Assembly: GCF_014117445.1 (NCBI RefSeq)
Contig: NZ_CP059851.1
Coordinates: 496,001 to 560,000, forward strand
Length of the DNA stretch: 64,000 bases
Direction: 5' to 3'
Source of the DNA: Sandaracinobacteroides saxicola
GTDB lineage: Bacteria; Pseudomonadota; Alphaproteobacteria; Sphingomonadales; Sphingomonadaceae
The stretch's first letter is position 1, and every line of letters begins with the position of its first letter. Shown piece after piece: positions 50,362-59,226 of this stretch. The position numbers and the translations under genes are program-made. A model generated the notes under the pieces. It was not told the origin of the DNA. It made no database searches and saw only the letters and a program-made list of their open reading frames with translations.

Positions 50362-52002
50362 TCAGGCCGCGCTGAGGGCGAAGAGGCGCAAGGTGTCGCG
50401 GCTGCGGGGCGGGATATGGTCGCCGACATAGTCGGCGTGCAGCCCGCCGGTGTCGTGGGCGAAGAGGGCGGTGGCGAAATCCTCGCTGACATAGATGGCG
50501 CCGGGCGGGGTGACGGGTTCGATCCGGGCGGCGAGGGTGACGGCGCCGCCATAGAGGCCCTGGCCGTGGGCGAAGGGATCGAACGCGGTGTGCGCGATGC
50601 CATAGTGGCCGGCGACCCTGAGGGCGAGGCTGGCGGGGAAATCAGGACCGGCGGGCCGCTGATTGAAGCCCTGTTGCAGGGCGAGGGCGGCGCGGGCGGC
50701 GTCGGCGACATCCTCGAACGCGATGATCAGGTTCTGGCCCCAGCTTCGGACGTGCAGCGGCGAGGTGGGGAGGCTGTTGACGGCGGCGCCGAGGCTGGCG
50801 GTGAAGTGGCCGAGGAAGGCGGGGACGTCGGCGTCGGGCAGCTCATCGAAGCCGGCGACATCGGCGTGCAGGATGGCGGCGAGGCAGCGATGGCCCGGTT
50901 GCGGGTTGACGCCGCCCGTGCCGCGGGGCTGGGCGCGGGGATAGCGCAGGATGTGCTGGCGGCGGCCGCTGGCCTGCCAGATGCGGCCGTCGCGGATGGC
51001 GGAGCCGCCGCCGCCGAAGGGGCCGTCGCCCTGGTCGGCGATCAGCAGCTGCACGGCGCCCGATTGCAGGCGGGCGGCGTTGAGCGCGGCGGCGCCCATG
51101 GCAACCTCGCCGGCAAGCTCGGTGGCGAGCGGGACATAGGGGCCTTCGATGCGGGAGAGTTCGCGGACGCTGCTGGCCTGCTCGAGCGCGGCGAGGAAGC
51201 GCGGGAGCCAGACATCGCCATAAGGCAGGATGGACTGGGCGATGAAGGTTTCGCGGGTGACGGGGAGGATGATGTGGAGTTCGGCGCCGCGGGCGAGCAG
51301 CGCTTCGGCGACGAGCAGGTCGGCGCCGGCGGCGAGCGCGCCATAGCCGAAGCCGATGTTTTCTCGGTTGAGCAGCGCGGCGATGGCGGTGGTTGCGGCG
51401 GCGCTGTCCGCGCTGCCGGGCAGCAGCGACAGGTGGCCGGCGAAATGCAGGCTGCGCGGCGGGCGGTGGGCATCGAGCCAGGCGGCGTCCGTGCCGGTGC
51501 ATTCGGCGATCAGCGCGAGTTGGCGGAGCGTGGAGGCGTGATCCTCCCAGGCGTCGGGCGCGTGGCCGCGGGCGCGGGTGAGGGCGGCGTCGGCGTCCCT
51601 GACCTCGCCACGCAGCAGCAGCGCCTCGGCGCGGGTGGCGGCGAGATAATAGGGGGTTTCGGCAATGTCCGCCGCGTCCAGCCGGGCGAGCACGTCCGCG
51701 GCGAGGGTGCGGGCGGTGCCCGTGTCGCCGGCGAGGCAGGTGAGGGTGGCGACGTTGATCAGGGTGTAGGGCGCGGGGGCGAGCGCGTCGGCGGAAGCGT
51801 AGGCCGCGGCGGCCTGGGCGAAGAGGGCGCGGCGTTGTTCGCCGTGGCTGCGGAGCGCGCGGTCCTTCAGCAGCCGGCCCTTGACGGAGAGGGCGGCGGG
51901 GTCGGTGGTGGCGGCCTCGAACCCGCCGGCGCGGAACTGGGCGCTGGCATAGTCCAGCGCGCCGGCGCGCGCGGCGGCGATGATGGCGGGAAGGGTGGTC
52001 AT
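50362..52002 (-). CDS. TPR-SLOG-degenerate class III nucleotide cyclase protein
   Basis: 546 residues, three parts. Residues 1-175 are TPR-like helices. About 183-350 is a SLOG/DprA-LOG Rossmann-like domain (SLHFAGH, IGFGYGALAAGADLLVAEAL, ARGAELHIILP), which in other systems binds or processes nucleotides. About 372-546 is a class III nucleotide cyclase homology domain (LAAILHADVAGFDEL with first metal Asp381). The second metal Asp is replaced (WGQNLIIAF, Gln423), and the transition-state Asn of VNxAAR is Thr (VTLAAR, Arg493 kept). Probably a nucleotide sensor or a cyclase with altered chemistry. It starts six bases downstream of the preceding gene's stop; AAGGGGGA precedes its ATG. Last gene of the TIR operon. 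Confidence 0.75.
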   Translation of the reverse strand: MTTLPAIIAAARAGALDYASAQFRAGGFEAATTDPAALSVKGRLLKDRALRSHGEQRRALFAQAAAAYASADALAPAPYTLINVATLTCLAGDTGTARTLAADVLARLDAADIAETPYYLAATRAEALLLRGEVRDADAALTRARGHAPDAWEDHASTLRQLALIAECTGTDAAWLDAHRPPRSLHFAGHLSLLPGSADSAAATTAIAALLNRENIGFGYGALAAGADLLVAEALLARGAELHIILPVTRETFIAQSILPYGDVWLPRFLAALEQASSVRELSRIEGPYVPLATELAGEVAMGAAALNAARLQSGAVQLLIADQGDGPFGGGGSAIRDGRIWQASGRRQHILRYPRAQPRGTGGVNPQPGHRCLAAILHADVAGFDELPDADVPAFLGHFTASLGAAVNSLPTSPLHVRSWGQNLIIAFEDVADAARAALALQQGFNQRPAGPDFPASLALRVAGHYGIAHTAFDPFAHGQGLYGGAVTLAARIEPVTPPGAIYVSEDFATALFAHDTGGLHADYVGDHIPPRSRDTLRLFALSAA

Positions 52003-52007
52003 GCGGC

Positions 52008-52679
52008 CTATCCCCCTTGGCGTGGTGGCCCATCATTGGGGACGCGAGGGTCGATGACAATGGTCACGCCGTTGAAACTGGTGCCCTCTTCGGCATAGGG
52101 CGCGCGCAGGAAGAGTTCGAAGGCATAGCCTTCGCCGATCCCGGGGGTATCCGGCATGATCGGGCCATCGACGGTGCAGCGCAGCAGCGGCCGCTTGTCA
52201 TTGCCGACAGCCCGCGCTTCCAGGTTGTAGAAGCGCTTGTTTGCGAGGAAGTGGCGGAAGGTTTCCGGTGTGCCGTCGTTGCGCCAGCGGGTCTTGGCGG
52301 CGATGAAGATCAGCGGGTCGGGGCAGTCTTCGTTGGCGGGGCTGAAATCCCAGGCATCCTCGTCCAGGAAGATGGAGAGGTAGGTGGAGGGCTCGGGGAA
52401 GGCCAGCGCCTCGAAATTATAGCCCCATTTGATGAGCCGCTTTTCCGGCGCCTTTCGTCGCCCGTCACCGGGGCGGGAGAGCCAGATGAGATGATCCTCC
52501 ATCTGGACAATGGTGCGGTCGCCGAGCGGGGCATGGTGCTGGCGGACGTAGAGCGTGAAATCGCGGTTGAGACGGAGGTAGATAAATTGGATGTGGGTGG
52601 GCGGGCCATTTTTCGGGGGCTGTATCTTGCTGACGGGCTCGCCGTGGGGGGTGCGGAGGCCGGTGTTGGCGGGGGTCAT
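52008..52679 (-). CDS. Uncharacterised protein of the TIR operon, 223 residues
   Basis: Start taken at the ATG at 52679 (MTPANTGLRTPHGEPVSK), with GAAGGAAG upstream. No family recognised. Beta-rich, cytoplasmic-looking, with conserved-type aromatic strands (HIQFIYLRLNRDFTLYVRQ, GYAFELFLRAPY). It ends TIVIDPRVPNDGPPRQGG, closely similar to the end of its operon neighbour (LILDPPTGNQGPP), and both have a YAF/YAM-(E/D)-(L/I) strand about 25 residues before the tail. The two may be distant paralogues. Six bases before the SLOG-cyclase gene. Confidence 0.7.
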   Translation of the reverse strand: MTPANTGLRTPHGEPVSKIQPPKNGPPTHIQFIYLRLNRDFTLYVRQHHAPLGDRTIVQMEDHLIWLSRPGDGRRKAPEKRLIKWGYNFEALAFPEPSTYLSIFLDEDAWDFSPANEDCPDPLIFIAAKTRWRNDGTPETFRHFLANKRFYNLEARAVGNDKRPLLRCTVDGPIMPDTPGIGEGYAFELFLRAPYAEEGTSFNGVTIVIDPRVPNDGPPRQGG

Positions 52680-52751
52680 TATGCTTCCTTCACGCCTGCG
52701 CTGGGCAGGACAATCGAACAAATACATGGCGGGTCGGGTTAAGCGTGGCGA

Positions 52752-53489
52752 TCACGGATCATCCGGCGGCCCTTGGTTGCCGGTGGGTGGGTCCAGGATG
52801 AGGGTCAGTTGGCCGGCGTTGCCACCAGAGCCGTCGGCCATGGTTAAGAGTGTATAGATGTCCATGGCGTAAAGTTCTTTTTCGTTCTCATCAAGGTTAC
52901 CAGTGCTTTTTTGGCAATGGTTGATGAAAGCAAAGGCGCTTCGGGTTTTACCGGAAATCTGCAGGTCGAAATTCTTGCCGTCGGCGAATGAATAATTTTC
53001 ATTATAAACTGTTGTGTCACCTGGCTTGTCTGTCGGGGAATGGATAGGTGGAATCTTGCTGCTGCTGTCCGGGAAAGTGCAGTTGGGTTCGTTGATCGCG
53101 AGGACGATCCATATCCGGTTCTTGAATGCGATGGGAACGCTGTTTTCTTGGAAGTTTCGACCTAGCTCAACCCAGCCATTCGGCAAGCTGCTTGATGAAG
53201 AGAGCTTCGTTTCGAGTGCCTGGACGGCGCCGCGGGCAGCGGCGTGGTCCAGGCGCGATGAACCGGCCACGGCAAATCGATAGCCGGCTACGGCCAGCCG
53301 CTGGTTGACGAAGCCAATGCGAAAATACTGGATCCGGCGGGGAAACGGTTTGGCAAGCGCCTCATTTTCCGATGCAACAACCTCGCGGATCGGTCCGGCG
53401 GACAGCGTGCCTGCGCGAAACGAGGCAAGCCTAGCGTCGGTTGCGGCAGATTTGCGAAACTGGCCGAAATCAATATCGTCGTCGGTCAT
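52752..53489 (-). CDS. Uncharacterised protein of the TIR operon, 245 residues
   Basis: Starts with an ATGA overlap at the stop of the TIR gene (53486-53489). No family recognised. Residues 1-90 are helical (MTDDDIDFGQFRKSAATDAR...), about 95-235 beta-rich (IWIVLAINEPNCTF, NFDLQISGKTRSAFAFINHC, LYAMDIYTLLTM). Ends LTLILDPPTGNQGPPDDP. The shared DP...N-x-GPP tail links it to the 223-residue protein. Less G+C-rich than most of the window, with more Asn/Lys/Ser, which hints at transfer. Confidence 0.7.
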   Translation of the reverse strand: MTDDDIDFGQFRKSAATDARLASFRAGTLSAGPIREVVASENEALAKPFPRRIQYFRIGFVNQRLAVAGYRFAVAGSSRLDHAAARGAVQALETKLSSSSSLPNGWVELGRNFQENSVPIAFKNRIWIVLAINEPNCTFPDSSSKIPPIHSPTDKPGDTTVYNENYSFADGKNFDLQISGKTRSAFAFINHCQKSTGNLDENEKELYAMDIYTLLTMADGSGGNAGQLTLILDPPTGNQGPPDDP

Positions 53490-55240
53490 TGTCTTTCTCC
53501 GTCAGCGAGTGTTTTTCGAACTGCCTCGATACGCGCGGACTGCAGCCGGAGGCGGGCTGGATCTCCGGCATTTGCCTTGACCAGCACGACCATCAAGCGG
53601 TCCGCCTTGTCCAGATAACGAAGAGCTTCGTCGCCCGCACCGCGCCTTGCGGCGATATCCGCGCGGGCGATGGCGACCGATAATTGCTGGCTAAGCCAAA
53701 GCATGTTTTTGGGTTCGACTGCTACCAGACCGGACATCAGCGCGTCTGCATCGGCAGCAAGCACGGCGGCTTGGGACAGTTTACCTTGTTCGACAAGAAT
53801 GCGCGCCTGAGCGCGGCGGTTGACGACGGCGGCGAAACGGTATGTTACGTTGACACGGTCGGTTGCGATCATCTGGTCGAGCAAACGGGCTTGTTTCTGC
53901 CGGTCGAGAAGCGCGGCGTCGAAGCGGCGAAGGTCGAAGTTGGTGTCGGCGAGCCAAGCTAGCGCCTCTGCGCGATCCATCAGATAATCGTTGCCGCCGA
54001 TTCTTGCGGCCTGCTCGATGAAGCGAAGGGCCGCCTCGAACGAAGGCAGCGCCTCATTTGGCCGGGCAATGTCGCGGAGCAGGATGGTTCCTATTGCAGC
54101 CGACGCATAGTGACGCTCGACCAAACCGCGCACGGCGTCGGGTTCGGCTTTCGCCAATGCCTCAGCGGTGGCGCTATAGGCCTGCATCCGCGCGAGCGCT
54201 GCATTGGCATTGCCCTGCTGCCGGTAGGTTTGGCCCAGCCAGAATTCGCTCTGGGCCTGGGCGAACAGGCGGTCGGGATTGCGGGGGGCGTCGGCGAGGA
54301 GGGTTTTGGTGACGCGGTTGGCTTCGGTGAAGTGCCGGAGGGCGGCGGCCGTGTTGCCGCGCGCGAGCTCATCCTCGCCCATGGCGTGGAGGATGCGGGC
54401 GCGGCGTTCCAGCGCGTCGGGGGCGAGGCGGGTGAGGTCCTGCGCGCCATAATAGGTGAGGGCGCGGCTGTTGACGCCGCCCATCACGTCCAGCCGGCCG
54501 ACGCCTTTCAGTTTTTCGCGCAGGTCGGTGAGCATATATTCGACCAGTCCCTCAGCTTGGGCCCGCGCGGTTTCCGCCTCGGCCCGGGCTTTCAGCGCCA
54601 GGATCAGCGCCGTCGACAGGATTAGCACCAGCGCGACGGCGCCGACCGTGATGGCGGTCACGCGGGCGCGCTGTCGTTGCGCGTCGCGCTGCACCAGCGC
54701 ATCGAGGCCGACGCCGCTGAGGCCGGCGACCAGCTTCAGCAGCGCAAGCCGACGACCGCCCTGGCCGGGGCGAAGGTCGGCGGCGATGGGTTCGGCCGCG
54801 GCGAGCGCGGCGGGGAAGGCGTCGGCGGGTTCACCGCGGGCGAGCGCGACGAGGATGGGGCGGCCATGGCCGTGCAGGGCGCGGAAACTCTCGATCTCCT
54901 TCGCCACCCAGCGCGAGGCGGCGGCGTCCGGCGAGGCGAGCACGATGAGCGCGGCGGATTGGCCGAGCGCGGTGGTGACGGCAGCGGAGAGATGTTCGGC
55001 GGCGGGGAGTTCATCGAGGTCGCGGAAGATGGGGGACAGGCGGGCGGGCACGGGGCCGAAGGGAGACTCCGTGCCGACCAGGCGGGCGGGCAGGCGATAG
55101 CGTTCGAGCGCGGCGTGCAGCCATTTCGCGGTGGCGAGGTCGCGGTGGCTGTAGCTGATGAAGGCGCGGTAGCGCGGGGGCGCGGGGGATGGCGCGGGCG
55201 GTAACGCCCCCTCCAGCCCGGCCAAGGCCACCATGTTCAC
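53486..55240 (-). CDS. TIR domain protein with membrane segment and TPR repeats
   Basis: 584 residues from a GTG at 55240 (an ATG two codons later is also good). TIR domain about 23-150: RYRAFISYSHRDLATAKWLHAAL, then the segment SRWVAKEIESF, in which Glu115 is at the position of the TIR NADase catalytic Glu. One membrane helix at 194-217, then about 360 residues of TPR-like helices. TIR domains of bacteria cleave NAD+ or make cyclic-ADP-ribose-type signals, usually in anti-phage or conflict systems. First gene of the four-gene operon; the membrane anchor and TPR suggest a receptor or effector complex. Confidence 0.85.
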   Translation of the reverse strand: MNMVALAGLEGALPPAPSPAPPRYRAFISYSHRDLATAKWLHAALERYRLPARLVGTESPFGPVPARLSPIFRDLDELPAAEHLSAAVTTALGQSAALIVLASPDAAASRWVAKEIESFRALHGHGRPILVALARGEPADAFPAALAAAEPIAADLRPGQGGRRLALLKLVAGLSGVGLDALVQRDAQRQRARVTAITVGAVALVLILSTALILALKARAEAETARAQAEGLVEYMLTDLREKLKGVGRLDVMGGVNSRALTYYGAQDLTRLAPDALERRARILHAMGEDELARGNTAAALRHFTEANRVTKTLLADAPRNPDRLFAQAQSEFWLGQTYRQQGNANAALARMQAYSATAEALAKAEPDAVRGLVERHYASAAIGTILLRDIARPNEALPSFEAALRFIEQAARIGGNDYLMDRAEALAWLADTNFDLRRFDAALLDRQKQARLLDQMIATDRVNVTYRFAAVVNRRAQARILVEQGKLSQAAVLAADADALMSGLVAVEPKNMLWLSQQLSVAIARADIAARRGAGDEALRYLDKADRLMVVLVKANAGDPARLRLQSARIEAVRKTLADGERQ

Positions 55241-55489
55241 TGCCCGTCTCCCCCGAGGTCAGCAACGCATCCGACGTGGCGCCAGACTGCCGTATTGGCA
55301 GGGGAAGTGCAAATGCGTTGTGCGCATGGCGGGCCCGGGCTGCTGCCATTCGTTTTTTTCATGGCTGCCGTGAAATCAGCAATTTGCAGGCTGGGTGACG
55401 AGGGCGTGATGGCGGTCACGCAGGGGCCGGCCCGGGGGCGGTAGGCAGGGGCGACCCGGCAGGGCGGGTCATGCACGCTGGAGGATCGG

Positions 55490-56485
55490 ATGAGCCTGAT
55501 GAGCCTGGAGATGGAGCGCGACGAGACGGTGGAGTTGCCGGAGCCGGACCGGGTGGACTGGGCGGCGCGGACGCGGGCGCTGCTGGACCATTGGCATGGC
55601 GTGGCGCGGGACAGTGCGTTCGGGCCGGAATTCGCCGGCGTGGTGCCGGCGCTGGCCCGCGCGCGGGCGCTCGCCGGGCCGGCCTGGATGGAAACGGTGC
55701 TGCCGATGCTGCGCGCGCATCCGTTGCAGGCGCTGGTGCGGAATTGTCCGATCGTCGACCATTCGGTGCGCAAGCCGCGCGGCTATGCCGGGGATGCGGC
55801 GCTGCTGGACCTGATCTATCAGCATCCGTCGGCGCCGCTGCGGCCGGGCAATGAACTGGGGCAGCGGCTGACGCTGCACATCGCCAGCGGCGCGGCGAGC
55901 CGGTCGGTGCGCTATCGCCGGCTGCTGCTGGCGGAAGCGATCGACGATGCGGCGCTGCGGCACGACGGTGCGCGGGTGATGTCGCTGGCGTGCGGCCACA
56001 TGCGGGAGGTGGAATGGTCCCTGGCGCTGGCGCATGGCGGGGTGCGCGAGCTGCTGGCGGCGGACCAGGATGCGGAGAGCCTGGCACGGGTGGCGGCGGA
56101 TTATGGCGCGCGCTTCCCGATGGTGCGGCCGACGGCGCTGTCCGTGAAGCAGGTGATCCGCGGGGCGGTGCCGGGGGAGGGTGGCTTTGACCTGGTCTAT
56201 GCGGCGGGGCTGTACGACTATCTGCCGGCGGCGGTGGCGCGGGCGCTGACGAAGCGGCTGTTCGGCTTGCTGCGGCCCGGCGGGCGGTTGTTGCTGGGCA
56301 ATTTCGGCGATGATTTCGACGGCATCGCCTTTACCGAATCGCTGATGCACTGGCCGCTGCTGTGGCGGACGCCGGTGCAGATCGAGGCCTTCGCCAATGA
56401 CATTCCGGCGGGTGCGATGGCGACGCGGCGGGTGTTCGCCGACCCGACGCACACCTGCTGGTATCTGGACCTGACGCGGGCATGA
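55490..56485 (+). CDS. Class I SAM-dependent methyltransferase-like protein
   Basis: 331 residues. GGAGG precedes the ATG. The central SAM-binding motif is VMSLACGHMREVEWSL (about 165-180), followed by LLAADQDAESLARV (acidic residue for ribose) and FDLVYAAGLYDYLP. The N-terminal 150 residues are helical. CGH-REVE and the long N-terminus recall the methyltransferase-like proteins of fatty-acid methyl ester (extracellular factor) synthesis, but that is uncertain. Its stop overlaps the ABC permease start (ATGA), starting a five-gene operon. Confidence 0.8.
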   Translation: MSLMSLEMERDETVELPEPDRVDWAARTRALLDHWHGVARDSAFGPEFAGVVPALARARALAGPAWMETVLPMLRAHPLQALVRNCPIVDHSVRKPRGYAGDAALLDLIYQHPSAPLRPGNELGQRLTLHIASGAASRSVRYRRLLLAEAIDDAALRHDGARVMSLACGHMREVEWSLALAHGGVRELLAADQDAESLARVAADYGARFPMVRPTALSVKQVIRGAVPGEGGFDLVYAAGLYDYLPAAVARALTKRLFGLLRPGGRLLLGNFGDDFDGIAFTESLMHWPLLWRTPVQIEAFANDIPAGAMATRRVFADPTHTCWYLDLTRA

Positions 56486-57603
56486 GTGCGGCGGCCGCCC
56501 TGGCGGAGGCGATGGCGCCGGCGCGGCTGCTGCTGGGGGCGGTGGTGTGGCGGGACACGCGCGCGCTGCTGTTCACGCTGGCGAGCTGCGGCATCGCCAG
56601 CGTGGTCGCGGCGTTCCAGCTGGCGGTCTATACCAGTTTTCTGCTGGCAAGCTCGGCGCCGCCGCGGCTGTTCGCGGCGGACCTGTGGCTGATGGATCGC
56701 AGCATCGAGGTGTTCGACATGCCGACGCCGATGGCGGAGGAGATGGCGGCGGCGGTGGCGAGCGAGTTTCCCGGCGCGGTGACGCAGCGGATGGTGGTGG
56801 GGTTCGCGCCATGGTCCGGGCCGGCGGGCGCGCGGGGCAATGTGCTGCTGATCGGGATGGACGACGCGCCGCTGGGGGCGCGGGAGTTCCGGGTGGACGC
56901 GAGCGAGATGGCGCGGCTGGCGCTGCGCCGGGTGGGCGACGAGGCGGCGATCGGCGGGGTGACGATGCGCTTTGCCGGCGGGATGAGGGGCCTCGCGAGC
57001 TATATCGGCGCGCCCTATGCGGTGGTGCCGTTCGATGTCGGGCGGGCGATCCTGCGCTACCCCGCAGGCCAGGTGGCGTTCGTGGCGGTGCGGCTGAACG
57101 GGGGCCGGCCGGCGGATTTCGCGGCGCGGCTGGCGCGGTTGCAGGCGCGCTGGCCCGATGTGGGGTTTCGGGAGGGCAAGGATTTCATCGCGTCGAGCGC
57201 GGCCTATTGGCAGAACAAGACCGGGGCGGGGGCGGCGATCCTGCTGGCGGCGGGGCTGGCAATGGGGCTGAACGCGCTGCTGCTGGTGAACGGGGTGGGG
57301 CGGTTCGTGCAGCGGCGGCAGGCGGACATCATCAGCCTGATCGGTCATGGCTCGACGCGGGCGCAGATCGGCTCGATCCTGGTGGGGGTGGCGAGCCTGC
57401 TGGTGGCGGGGGCCTATCTGGCGACACTGCTGCTGTGCCCGCTGCTGGATGTGGCGACGGACGCGTGGCTGCCCTGGGTGCATTTCACGCCGGTCAATGC
57501 GCTGGCGGCGGGCGTCGTCGCTTTGCTGTGCTGGGGGGTGGCGGTGGTGGCCAGCCTGGGGGAATTGAGGAGGTTTCCGGCCGATGCGATCTTTAGAAGT
57601 TAG
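56482..57603 (+). CDS. ABC transporter permease, DevC/FtsX-like
   Basis: 373 residues with a membrane segment near 22-60, a large periplasmic MacB-like domain, and three C-terminal membrane segments (about 245-275, 298-322, 340-362), the FtsX/DevC layout. Works with the adaptor and ATPase genes that follow, as a tripartite exporter. Overlaps the adaptor gene by about 20 bases. Confidence 0.87.
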   Translation: MSAAAALAEAMAPARLLLGAVVWRDTRALLFTLASCGIASVVAAFQLAVYTSFLLASSAPPRLFAADLWLMDRSIEVFDMPTPMAEEMAAAVASEFPGAVTQRMVVGFAPWSGPAGARGNVLLIGMDDAPLGAREFRVDASEMARLALRRVGDEAAIGGVTMRFAGGMRGLASYIGAPYAVVPFDVGRAILRYPAGQVAFVAVRLNGGRPADFAARLARLQARWPDVGFREGKDFIASSAAYWQNKTGAGAAILLAAGLAMGLNALLLVNGVGRFVQRRQADIISLIGHGSTRAQIGSILVGVASLLVAGAYLATLLLCPLLDVATDAWLPWVHFTPVNALAAGVVALLCWGVAVVASLGELRRFPADAIFRS

Positions 57604-58576
57604 TGCCTGCCTGTTGCTGGCGGGGTGTGGCGTGGCGGATGCCGCGGCGCCGGCCTTGCCGCCCAGCCCATGGGCGGTGAGCGCGATGGGGCGGGTGGAT
57701 GCCGCGGAGGAAGCGCGCGCTCTGGTGGCGGAGCGGGACGCGGTGATCGCGCGGGTGCATGTGCGGCCGGGGCAGGCGGTGCGCATGGGCGATGTACTGG
57801 TGGAATTGCGTTGCGCCGATGCAATGGCGCGGGAGGCCGGTGCGGTTGCGGCGGCGCGGGCAGCGGGGGCGGAGGCGGCGCTGGTGGACGCGGGGCCGCG
57901 CGAGGAGGTGCGCGTGGAGCTGCGGGCGCGGGCGGACGAGGCGGTGGCGCGGGCGGCGGATGCGCGGGATTTGCTGGCGCGGGCGGAAGGGCTGGTGGGG
58001 CGGGGGTTCGTCTCGACGCGGCGGGTGAGCGAGTTGCGGGCGGAGGTGGCAGCGCGGGAGGCCACGGTTGCCGCGGCGGGGGCGGCGCTGCGGGCGGCGG
58101 AGGCGGGGGCTCGGCCGGAGGAGCGGATTGCGGCGCGGGCGCGGTTGGCGGGTGCTGAGGCGGAGGCAGCGGCGGCGCGGGCGATGGCGGAGAAGTGTGT
58201 GGTGAAGAGCCCGATCGACGGCACGGTGACGCGGCTGTGGAAGCGGGAAGGCGAGTTTTCCGGGGCGAGCGCGGGGACGGCATTGCTGAGCGTGGCCGAC
58301 CTGAGCCGGATGATGGTGCGGGCGGAGATCGCCGACCGGGATGCGGCGAAGGTGCGGCTGGGGCAGGCGGCGACGGTGTGGATCGATGGCGATATGCGGC
58401 ACTGGCACGGGCGGGTGGTGGAGCTGTCGGCGCAGATGGGGCGCAAGACGGCGCGCTCGCTCGACCCGAGCGACCGGTTCGACCGCGATGTGCGCGAGGC
58501 GCTGGTGGCGTTCGACGGCGCGGCGCCGCCGGCGGTCATTGGCCTGCGGGTGAATGTGGGGCTGGCGCGGTCGTGA
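57584..58576 (+). CDS. HlyD/DevB-like periplasmic adaptor subunit
   Basis: 330 residues. N-terminal anchor or lipoprotein-like signal (SACLLLAGCGVADA: LAGC lipobox). Biotinyl-lipoyl-type halves (VIARVHVRPGQAVRMGDVLVEL and VVKSPIDGTVTRLWKREGEFS) flank a long Ala/Arg/Glu-rich coiled coil (about 80-205), then a beta-barrel domain. Joins the inner-membrane permease to an outer-membrane channel not encoded here. Confidence 0.88.
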   Translation: MRSLEVSACLLLAGCGVADAAAPALPPSPWAVSAMGRVDAAEEARALVAERDAVIARVHVRPGQAVRMGDVLVELRCADAMAREAGAVAAARAAGAEAALVDAGPREEVRVELRARADEAVARAADARDLLARAEGLVGRGFVSTRRVSELRAEVAAREATVAAAGAALRAAEAGARPEERIAARARLAGAEAEAAAARAMAEKCVVKSPIDGTVTRLWKREGEFSGASAGTALLSVADLSRMMVRAEIADRDAAKVRLGQAATVWIDGDMRHWHGRVVELSAQMGRKTARSLDPSDRFDRDVREALVAFDGAAPPAVIGLRVNVGLARS

Positions 58577-59226
58577 GCGCGTTGCGGCTGGAGGGGGTGG
58601 CGCATGCGATGGGGGAGGGCGCGGCGCGGCGGGCGGTGCTGGCGAAGGCGGACCGGGCCTTTGTGCCGGGGCGCTTCGCCTGCCTGACCGGGCCGTCGGG
58701 GGCGGGGAAGACGACGATGCTGTCGATCCTGGCGGGCGTGGTGCTGCCGGAGGAAGGCGTGGTGCGGCATGGCGCGGTCGCGGTGTCGGCGCTGGGGGAG
58801 GCGGGACGGCTGGACTGGCGGCGGCGGCAGGTGGGGATGGTGTTCCAGACCAACCGGCTGATCGACATCCTGACGGTGGACGAGCATCTGCAGATGGTGG
58901 CGCGGCTGCGCGGCCGGCCGGAGGCGGTGGCGGCGGGGCGGGACTGGCTGGTGCGGCTGGGGCTGGCGGACAAGGGTTCGCAGCGGCCGGGGCAGCTTTC
59001 GGGGGGCGAGAAGGCGCGGGTGGCGCTGGCGCAGGCGCTGGCGGTGGAACCGGCGGTGCTGCTGGCGGATGAGCCGACGGCGGCGCTGGACCGGGCCAAT
59101 GCCGAGATGGTGGCGGCAGCACTGCATACATATGCAGAGCGCGAGGGGCGGATTGTGGTGGCGGTGAGCCATGACGCGGCGATGATCGGCGCGGCGCATG
59201 ACGAGGTGCGGTTGGAAAAGGCGTGA
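58573..59226 (+). CDS. ABC transporter ATP-binding protein, DevA/LolD-like
   Basis: 217 residues from a GTG overlapping the adaptor stop (GTGA). Walker A GPSGAGKTT (about 40-48), Q-loop MVFQTNRLIDILTV, signature LSGGEKARVALAQAL, Walker B VLLADEPTAALD and the switch His in AVSHD. All motor residues are present. Powers the exporter formed with the two preceding genes. ATGA overlap with the aminotransferase. Confidence 0.92.
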   Translation: MSALRLEGVAHAMGEGAARRAVLAKADRAFVPGRFACLTGPSGAGKTTMLSILAGVVLPEEGVVRHGAVAVSALGEAGRLDWRRRQVGMVFQTNRLIDILTVDEHLQMVARLRGRPEAVAAGRDWLVRLGLADKGSQRPGQLSGGEKARVALAQALAVEPAVLLADEPTAALDRANAEMVAAALHTYAEREGRIVVAVSHDAAMIGAAHDEVRLEKA

